From positions 354,762,267 to 354,826,266 of the forward strand of contig NC_053040.3 of assembly GCF_002575655.3 (NCBI RefSeq): a DNA stretch of 64,000 nucleotides, given 5' to 3'. How positions within the stretch are numbered: the stretch's first letter is position 1; each line of letters starts with the position of its first letter. The notes below the pieces were generated by a model. It did not search any database and was not told the origin of the DNA. It saw only the letters and a list, made by a program, of their open reading frames with translations. The stretch comes from Aegilops tauschii subsp. strangulata. Taxonomy: Eukaryota; Streptophyta; Magnoliopsida; Poales; Poaceae. Shown one piece after another: positions 56,101 through 64,000 of this stretch. Both the position numbers and the translations under genes were made by a program.

Positions 56101-57054
56101 GATATAGAATTTCTGGATAGCATAAAAGGATACTTGAATACAAATTTTTCAATGAAAGACCTCGGTGAAGCTGCTTATATATTGGGCATCAAGATCTATA
56201 GAGATAGATCAAGACGCTTAATTGGACTTTCACAAAGCACATACCTTGATAAAGTTTTGAAGAAGTTCAAAATGGATCAGTCAAACAAAGGGTTCTTGCC
56301 TGTGTTACCAGGTGTGAAGTTGAGTCAGACTCAATGCCTGACCACTGCATAAGATAGAGAGAAAATGAAGGTCATTCCCTATACCTCATCCATAGGTTCT
56401 ATCATGTATGCAATGTTGTGTACCAGACGTGATGTGTGCCTTACTATAAGTTTAGCAGGGAGGTACCAAAGTAATCCAGGAGTGGATCACTTGACATCGG
56501 TCAAGAACATCCTGAAGTACCTAAAAAGGACTAAGGATATGTTTCTCGTTTATGGGGGTGACAAAGAGCTCGTCGTAAATGGTTACGTCGATGCTAGCTT
56601 TGACACTGATCCGGATGACTCTAAGTCACAAACCGGATACGTATTTATATTGAATGGTGGAGTTGTCAGTTGGTGCAGTTCCAAGCAGAGCGTCGTGGCG
56701 GGATCTACGTGTGAAGCGGAGTACATAGCTGCTTCGGAAGCAGCAAATGAAGGAGTCTGGATGAAGGAGTTCATATCCGATCTAGGTGTAATACCTAGTG
56801 CATCGGGTCCAATGAAAATCTTTTGTGACAATACTGGAGCAATTGCCTTAGCGAAGGAATCCAGATTTCACAAGAGAACCAAACACATCAAGAGACGCTT
56901 CAAATCCATTCGTGATCAAGTCAAGGAGGGAGACATAGATATTTGCAAAATACGTACGGATCTGAATGTTGCAGACCCCTTGACTAAGCCTCTTCCACGA
57001 GCAAAACATGATCAGCACCAAGACTCCATGGGTGTTAGAATCATTATAATGTAA
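53158..57054 (+). pseudogene. Copia gag-pol of element I, heavily degraded
   Basis: The gag start codon is lost: relatives read CAATGGCC, here CAATTGTCC. Stops include TGA at about 53362 (for Trp), TAG near 53397, TAG at 53662 (for Gln) and TAG near 53780. The zinc knuckle CYYCKGNGHWKHNC is intact at about 53921-53962. The protease motif is lost to a frameshift and substitutions (54060-54110). The integrase zinc-binding H-x4-H part is deleted near 54445, and TGA/TAG stops occur near 54570 and 54870. RT (YVDDILLIGND near 56070) and RNase H (CDNTGAIALAKE near 56824) read well in the two ORFs 55750-56352 and 56365-57054, separated by one TAA at 56350. Confidence 0.88.
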
Positions 57055-57076
57055 TCTAGATTATTGACTCCAGTAC

Positions 57077-57087
57077 AAGTGGGAGAC
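57077..57087 (+). other. Polypurine tract of element I
   Basis: AAGTGGGAGAC immediately before TGAAGG of the 3' LTR. Confidence 0.7.
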
Positions 57088-58829
57088 TGAAGGAAATATG
57101 CCCTAGAGGCAATAATAAAATTGTTATTTATATTTCCTTATATCATAATAAATGTTTATTATTCATGCTAGAATTGTATTAACCGGAAACTTGATAGATG
57201 TGTGGATACATAGACAAAACTCAGTGTCCCTAGTATGCCTCTACTAGACTAGATCATTAATCTAATATGGTTAAGTTTCCTAACCATAGACATGTGTTGT
57301 CATTTGATGAACATGATCACATCATTAGGAGAATGATGGGATGGACAAGACCCATCCGTTAGCTTAGCATAATGATCGATAAGTTTTATTGCTATTGCTT
57401 TCTTCTTGACTTATACATATTCCTTTGACTATGAGATTATGCAACTCCCGAATACCGAAGGAATACCTTGTGTGCTATCAAATGTCACAACGTAACTGGG
57501 TGATCACAAAGATGCTCTACAGGTATCTCCGAAGGTGTTTGTTAGGTTGGCATAGATCGAGATTAGGATTTGTCACTCCGAGTATCAGAGAGGTATCTCC
57601 GAGCCCTCTCGGTAATACACATCATGATAAGCCTTGCAAGCAATGTGACTAATGAGTTAGTTGTGGGATGATGTATTACAGAACGAGTAAAGAGACTTGC
57701 CGGTAATGAGATTGAACTAGGTATGAAGATACCGACGATCGAATCTCGGGCAAGTAACATACCGATGACAAAGGGAATGACGTATGTTGTCATTGCGGTT
57801 TGACCGATAAAGATCTCTGTAGAATATGTAGGAACCAATATGGGCATCTAGGTTCTGCTATTGGTTATTGACCGGAGATGTGTCTCGGTCATGTCTACAT
57901 AGTTCTCGAACCCATAGGGTCTGCACGCTTAACGTTCGATGACGATTTGTATTATGAGTTATGTGTTTTGGTAACCGAAGATTGTTCGGAGTCTCGGATG
58001 AGATCACAAACATGACGAGGAGTCTCAAAATGGTCGAGAGGTAAATTTTGATATATTGGACGATAGTATTCAGACACCAGAATGGTTTCGGAGTGTTCCG
58101 GGTATTTATCGGAGTACCGGGGGGTTACCAGAACCCCCCGGGGAAAGTTATGGGCCACATGGGCCTTCAGAGGGAGGCACACCGGCCCACAAGGGGCTGT
58201 CACGCCCCCCACTTGGAAGGGGTCCGAATTGGAGTGGGGAAGGGGGCAGCGCCCCCCTTTCCTTCTCCTTCTCCCTGTCCTTCCCCCTTTCCCTCTCCGG
58301 TAAAAGGAAAGGGGGGGTCCGAATTGGACTTGGAGTCCTAGTAGGACTCCTCCCACTTGGGGGCGCGCCTTGGCCGGCCTCATCCCCTCTCCCTCCTTTA
58401 TATATGTGGGAAGGGGGCGTCTCTAGACAAACAATTATTCCAAGCCGTGTGCGGTGCCCCCCTCCACAGTTTACACCTCCGGTGATATTTTCGTAGTGCT
58501 TAGGCGAAGCCCTGCGCGGATCACTTCATCATCACCGTCACCATGCTGTCATGCTGACGTAACTCTCCCTCGATACTTTGCTGGATCAAGAATTCGAAGG
58601 ACGTCACCGAGCGGAACGTGTGCTGAACTTGGAGGTGTTGTACATTCGGTACTTGATCGGTTGAATCGAGAAGACGTTCGACTACATCAACCGCGTTAAA
58701 CTAACGCTTCTGCTTTCAGTCTATGAGGGTATGTAGACACACTCTCCCCCTCTCATTGCTATGCATCTCCTAGGTAGATCTTGCGTGATCGTAGGAATTT
58801 TTTTGAAATTGCATGCTACGTTCCCAACA
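57088..58829 (+). repeat. Element I 3' LTR, complete
   Basis: 1742 bp from TGAAGGAAATATGCCC to CCCAACA. This is the only complete plus-strand Copia LTR in the window and the reference used here for placing LTR fragments. Confidence 0.9.
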
Positions 58830-58834
58830 ATGTT

Positions 58835-59659
58835 GTGATGTGATATGGTCAAGACAGGATGTGATATACGTTGTTGTATGAGATGATCATGTTCTATAAA
58901 AGTGATCGGCAACTGGCAGGAGCCTTATGGTTGTCGTTTTATTGTGTGAAATGCAAATGCCATGTAATTTCTTTACTTTATCACTATGCGTTAGCGATAG
59001 TTGTAGAAGCAATAGCTGGCGAGACGACCATGACGCTACGATGGAGATCAAGGTGTCAAGCCGGTGACGATGGAGATCATGACGGTGCTTTGGAGATGGA
59101 GATCAAAGGCACAAGATGATGATGGCCATATCATGTCACATATTTTGATTGCATGTGATGTTTATCTTTTATGCATCTTATTTTGCTTAGTACGGCGGTA
59201 GTATTATAAGATGTTCCCTTACTAAAATTTCAAGTTATAAGTGTTCTCCCTGAGTATGCACCATTGTGATAGTTCGTCGTGCTGAGACACCACGTGATGA
59301 TCGGGTGTGATAGGCTCTACGTTCACATACAACGGGTGCAAGACAGTTTTGCACATGCGGAATACTCGGGTTAAACTTGACGAGCCTGGCATGTATAGAC
59401 ATGCCCTCGGAACACTTGAGACCGAAAGGTCGAACGTGAATCATATAGTAGATATGATCAACATAGAGATGTTCACCATTGAAGACTACTCCATCTCATG
59501 TGATGACCGGACATGGTTTAGTTGATTTGGATCACGTGATCATTTAGATGACTCGAGGGATGTCAATCTAAGTGGGAGTTCTTAAGTAATATGATTAATT
59601 GAACTTAATTTATCATGAACTTAGTCCTGATAGTTTTTGCATATCTTTGTTGTAGATCA
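58835..59659 (+). other. Second part of the leader of element H
   Basis: It continues from 35597 after removing element I and one ATGTT copy. It parallels 52343-53157 of I. No ORF of interest. Confidence 0.75.
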
Positions 59660-62600
59660 ATGGCCTGTGCTACCATTCCCTTGAATTTTAATGCGTTCCT
59701 AGAGAAAGCTAAGTTGAAAGATGATGGTAGGAACTACACGGACTGGGTCCATAACTTGAGGATTATCCTAATTTCTGCACAGAAGAATTATGTCCTTGAT
59801 GCACCGCTAGGTGAAAGGCCTGCTGCAGGAGCAGATGCTGATGTTATGAACGTCTGGCAAGCTCGATCTGATGACTACTCGATAGTTCAGTGTGCCATGC
59901 TTTACGGCTTAGAATCGGGACTTCAAAGACGTTTTGAATGTCATGGACCATATGAGATTTTCCATGAGTTGAAGTTAATATTTCAAGCAAATGCACGAGT
60001 TGAGAGATATGAATTCTCCAACAAGTTCTATAGCTGCAAGATGGAGACGAACAGTTCTGTCAGTGAACACATACTCAAAATGTCTAGGTATCATAACCAC
60101 TTGACTCAGCTGGGAGTTAATCTTCTAGATGAAAGTGTTATTGACAGAGTTCTCCAATCACTGTGACCAAGCTACAAAGGCTTCGTGATGAACTATAATA
60201 TGCAAGGGATGGATAAGACAATTCCCAAGTTCTTCGCAATGCTCAAAGCTGTTGAGGTAGAAATCAAGAAGGAGCATCAAGTGTTGATGGTTAACAAGAC
60301 CACTTGTTTCAAGAAAAAGGCAAAGGAAAGAAGGGGAGCTTCAAGAAGAATGGCAAGCAAGTTGCCACTTCCGGGAAGAAGCCCAAGTCTGGACCTAAGC
60401 CTGAAACTGAGTGCTTCTACTGCAAAGGGATTGGTCAATGGAAGCGGAGCTGCCCCAAGTATTTGGCGGATAAGAAGGATGGCAAAGTGAGCAAAGGTAT
60501 ATTTGATATACATGTTATTGATGTGTACCTTAATCATGCTCGTAGTAGTTCCTGGGTATTTGATACCAGTTTGGTTGCTCATATTTGTAACTCGAAACAG
60601 GGGCTACAGATTAAACGAAGATTGGCTAAGGACGAGGTGACAATGCGCGTCGGGAATGGTTCCAAGGTCGATGTGATCGCCGTCGGCGTGCTACCTCTAC
60701 ATCTACCTTCGGGATTAGTTTTAGACCTGAATAATTGTTATTTGGTGCCAGCGTTGAGCATGAACATTATATCTGGATCTTGTTTAATGCAAGACGGTTA
60801 TTCATTTAAATCAGAGAATAATGGTTGTCCTATTTATATGAGTAATATCTTTTATGGTCATGCACCCTTGAACAGTGGTCTATTTTTGTTGAATCTCGAT
60901 CGTGGTGATACACATATTCACAATATTGATGCCAACAGATGCAAAGTTGATAATGATAGTGCAACATATTTGTGGCACTGCCGTTTAGGTCATATTGGTA
61001 TAAAGCGCATGAAGAAACTCCTTGTGGATGGACTTTTGGAATCACTTGATTATGAATCATTTGATGCTTGCGAACCATGCCTCATGGGCAAGATGACTAA
61101 AACTCCATTCTCCGGGACAATGGAGCGAGCCACTGACTTATTGGAAATAATACATACCGATGTATGTGGTCCGGTGAGTGTTGAGGCTCGCGGCGAGTAT
61201 CGTTATTTTCTGACCTTCACAGATGATTTGAGCAGATACGGGTATATCTACTTGATGAAACACAAGTCTGAAACATTTGAAAAGTTCAAAGAATTTCAGA
61301 GTGAAGTGGAGAATCATTGTAACAAGAAAATAAAGTTTCTACAATATGATTGCAGAGGCGAATATTTGAGTTACGAGTTTGGCCTTCATTTAAAACAATG
61401 TGGAATAGTTTCACAACTCACGCCACCTGGAACACCACAACGTAATGGTGTGTCCGAACGTCGTAACCATACTTTATTAGATATGGTGCGATCTATGATG
61501 TCTCTTACCGATTTACCACTATCATTTTGGGGTTATGCATTAGAGACAACTGCATTCATTTTAAATAGGGCACCGTCTAAATCCATTGAGACGACACCGT
61601 ATGAACTATGGTTTGGCAAGAAACCTAAGCTGTCGTTTCTTAAAGTTTGGGGTTGCGATGCTTATGTGAAAAAGCTTCAGCCTGATAAGCTCGAACCCAA
61701 ATCGGAGAAGTGCGTCTTCATAGGATACCCAAAAGAAACTGTTGGGTACACCTTCTATCACAGATCCGAAGGCAAGATCTTTGTTGCTAAGAACGGATCC
61801 TTTCTAGAGAAGGAGTTTCTCTCAAAAGAAGTGAGTGGGAGGAAAGTAGAACTTGATGAGGTAATTGTACCTTCTCTCGAATTGGAAAGTAGCTCATCAC
61901 ATAAAACCGTTCCCATGAGGCCTACACCAACTAGAGAGGAAGCTGATGATAACGATCATAAAACTTCAGATCAAGTTACTACCGAACATCGTAGGTCAAC
62001 TAGAGCACGTTCCGCACCAGAGTGGTACGGTAATCCTGTTCTGGAAGTCATGTTACTAGACCATGATGAACCTACGAACTATGAAGAAGCAATGATGAGC
62101 CTAGATTCCAATAAATGGCTTGAGGCCATGAAATCTGAGATAGGATCCATGTATGAGAACAAAGTATGGATCTTGGTTAACTTGCCGGATGATCGGCGAG
62201 CCATAGAGAATAAGTGGATCTTCAAGAAGAAGACTGACGCTGATGGTAATGTTATTGTCTACAAAGCTCGACTTATCGTGAAAGGTTTTCGACAAGTTCA
62301 AGGAGTTGACTACGATGACACTTTCTCACCCATACCGATGCCTAAGTCTGTCTTAATCATGTTAGCAATTTCTGCATTTTATGATTATAAATCTAGAAAA
62401 TGGACGTCAAAACTGCATTCCTTAATGGATTTCTTAAAGAAGAGTTGTATATGATGCAACCAGAAGGTTTTATAGACCCTGAAGATGCTAACAAAGTGTG
62501 CAAGCTCAAGCGATCCACTTATGGACTGGTGCAAGCATCTCGGAGTTGGAATATACGCTTTGATGAGGTGATCAAAACATATGGTTTTATACAGAATTTT

Positions 62601-63639
62601 GGAGAAGCCTGTATTTACAAGAAAGTGAGTGGGAGCTCTATAACATTTCTAATATTATGTGTGGATGACATATTGTTGATTGGAAATGATATAGAATTTC
62701 TCGATAGCATAAAAGGATACTTGAATAAGAGTTTTTCAATGAAAGACCTCGGTGAAGCTGCTTATATATTGGGCATCAAGATCTATAGAGATAGATCAAG
62801 AAGCTTAATTGGACTTTCACAAAGCACATACCTTGATAAAGTTTTGAAGAAGTTCAAAATGGATCAGTCAAAGAAAGGGTTCTTGCCTGTGTTACAAGGT
62901 GTGAAGTTGAGTCACTCAATGCCCGACCACTGCAGAAGATAGAGAGAAAATGAAAGTCATATCCTATGCCTCAGCCATAGGTTCTATCATGTATGTTATG
63001 TTGTGTACCAGACCTGATGTGTGCCTTGCTATAAGTCTGGCAGGAAGGTACCAAAGTAATCCAGGAGTGGATCACTGGACAGCGGTCAAGAACATCCGGA
63101 AGTACCTGAAAAGGACTAAGGATATGTTTCTCGTTTATGGAGGTGACAAAGAGCTCATCGTAAATGGTTACGTCGATGCTAGCTTTGACACTGGTCCGGA
63201 TGACTCTAAGTCACAAACCGGATACGTATTTATATTGAATGGTGGAGTTGTCAGTTGGTGCAGTTCCAAGCAGAGCGTCGTGGCGGGATCTACGTGTGAA
63301 GCGGAGTACGTAGCTGCTTCGGAAGCAGCGAATGAAGGAGTCTGGATGAAGGAGTTCATATCCAATCTAGGTGTAATACCTAGTGCATCGGGTCCAACGA
63401 AAATCTTTTGTGACAATACTGGAGCAATTGCCTTGGCGAAGGAATCCAGATTTCACAAAAGAACCAAACACATCAAGAGATGCTTCAACTCCATCCGTGA
63501 TCAAGTCAAGGAGGGAGACATAGAGATTTGCAAAATACATACGGATCTGAATGTGGAAAACCCGTTGACTAAGCCTCTTCCGCGAGGAAAACATGATCAG
63601 CACCAAGACTCGATGAGTGTTAGAATCATTACAATGTAA
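59660..63639 (+). pseudogene. Copia gag-pol of element H, nearly complete but inactivated
   Basis: The start ATG is at 59660 (MACATIPLNFNAFLEKAK). Gag runs to a TGA at 60164 where relatives continue (PSYKG follows in the same frame). A lost G near 60318 shifts into the 60304-62454 frame, which holds the zinc knuckle, protease, integrase (HCRLGH...CEPC, HTDVCGP) and the first half of RT. A lost base near 62390 shifts into 62400-62942 with the rest of RT; two lost bases near 62913 shift into 62950-63639 with RNase H (CDNTGAIALAKE). Key motifs are also changed: CFYCKGIGQWKRSC lacks the zinc-binding His (Gln instead); the protease reads DTS for DTG (60562-60570); RT reads CVDD for YVDD (62658-62669); integrase reads DCRGEY for DRGGEY. 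Confidence 0.9.
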
Positions 63640-63661
63640 TATAGATTATTGACTCTAGTGC

Positions 63662-63672
63662 AAGTGGGAGAC
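63662..63672 (+). other. Polypurine tract of element H
   Basis: AAGTGGGAGAC directly before the 3' LTR. Confidence 0.7.
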
Positions 63673-64000
63673 TGAAGGAAATATGCCCTAGAGGCAATAA
63701 TAAAGTTGTTACTTAATATTTCCTTATATCATGATAAATGTTTACTATTCATGCTATAATTGTATTAACCGGAAACTTGATACATGTGTGGACACATAGA
63801 CAAAACACAGTGTCCCTAGTAAGCCTCTACTAGACTAGCTCGTTAATCAAAGATGGTTAAAGATTCCTAACCATAGACATGAGTTGTCATTTGATGAAGG
63901 GGATCACATCATTAGGAGAATCATGTGATGGACAAAACACATCCGTTAGCTTAGCATGTTGATCGTTCAGTTTTATTGCTATAGCTTTCTTCATGTCATA
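63673..64000 (+). repeat. Element H 3' LTR, first 328 bp
   Basis: It starts TGAAGGAAATATGCCC and runs off the window. It covers the LTR position where element C split the 5' LTR; here the sequence reads GGACAAAACACATCC. Confidence 0.88.

Larger units (their letters stand above)
35598..58829 (+). mobile_element. Element I: Angela-like Copia element nested in H, itself carrying G, B, J and F
   Basis: The borders TGAAGG (35598) and CCCAACA (58829) are flanked by ATGTT at 35593-35597 and 58830-58834. Own parts: 5' LTR pieces 35598-35849 and 51292-51926, primer site 51928-51943, leader to about 53157, degraded gag-pol 53158-57054, and a complete 3' LTR 57088-58829 (1742 bp). The middle of the 5' LTR (positions about 253-1100) is missing through the deletion at 43600/43618. 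Confidence 0.88.
33693..64000 (+). mobile_element. Element H: Angela-like Copia element hosting the nested stack, both ends outside or cut
   Basis: H consists of the 5' LTR 33693-35184 (its first 250 bp or so lie left of element C, outside the window), primer site 35186-35201, leader to 35597, then element I with duplication ATGTT, leader and coding region 58835-63639, polypurine tract, and 3' LTR from 63673. The leader stops at ...GGGCATGTT (35597) and resumes as ATGTTGTGATG (58830). Element I carries the continuous version, GGGCATGTTGTGATG, at 52333-52347. This proves that 35185-35597 and 58835-63672 are one element. Confidence 0.88.

Noticed and set aside
51927..63672. Two Copia elements in tandem sharing an LTR, formed by unequal recombination
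   Set aside because: The second internal region lacks a primer site and starts exactly at ATGTT, matching the interrupted leader at 35597. Nesting with a 5-bp duplication explains this better.

Overview
The window is nuclear intergenic DNA of a large grass genome, most likely Triticeae (wheat, goatgrass, rye or barley). It holds Angela/BARE1-like Copia elements, Athila-lineage Gypsy elements with LTRs starting TGATACGTCTCCAACGTATC, and a CACTA-type DNA transposon end. These families are recognised from memory of their LTRs, primer sites and motifs; no database search was possible. I see no single-copy host gene, tRNA, rRNA or CRISPR array.

Almost everything can be read as one nested stack of insertions. 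The oldest unit is Copia element H: its 5' LTR remnant is 33693-35184, its interior is 35185-35597 plus 58835-63672, and its 3' LTR starts at 63673 and leaves the window. In its 5' LTR sits Athila-like element C (14571-33692). C is split by a 3.9-kb solo-LTR-like unit K (15867-19743, duplication ATGAT), by a complete Copia element D on the minus strand (24974-33651, duplication CCAAC), and at its left by Athila-like element A (minus, 7897-14570). The LTR of A is in turn interrupted by the right end of a CACTA-like transposon that fills 1-7896. In the 5' UTR of H sits Copia element I (35598-58829, duplication ATGTT). Its 5' LTR holds Gypsy element G (35850-36888), which holds Athila-like B (36889-43600), and a Copia LTR remnant J (50543-51291), which holds Athila-like F (minus, 43601-50542). 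One deletion with 17 bases of filler at 43600/43618 appears to have fused B to F and removed what lay between.

Coding content is all transposon-derived. Copia elements D, H and I carry gag-protease-integrase-RT-RNase H reading frames, all broken; H is the least damaged, yet its zinc knuckle, protease and RT motifs are altered. B encodes only gag and an aspartic protease. A, C and F have B-like or related LTRs, primer sites and 3' noncoding regions, but in the gag position they encode a different, acidic orphan protein with a conserved hydrophobic C-terminus; F also has a CCHC zinc knuckle. These look like non-autonomous elements that would depend on proteins supplied in trans.

The CACTA-like part carries a multi-exon gene with clean GT-AG junctions (exons 4306-4455, 5050-5412, 5495-5524, 5896-6333) ending in a coiled coil, followed by a dense field of GGGCC motifs and a terminal repeat. 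It may be the element's TnpA-like protein or a captured gene. Its 5' exons are duplicated and degraded.
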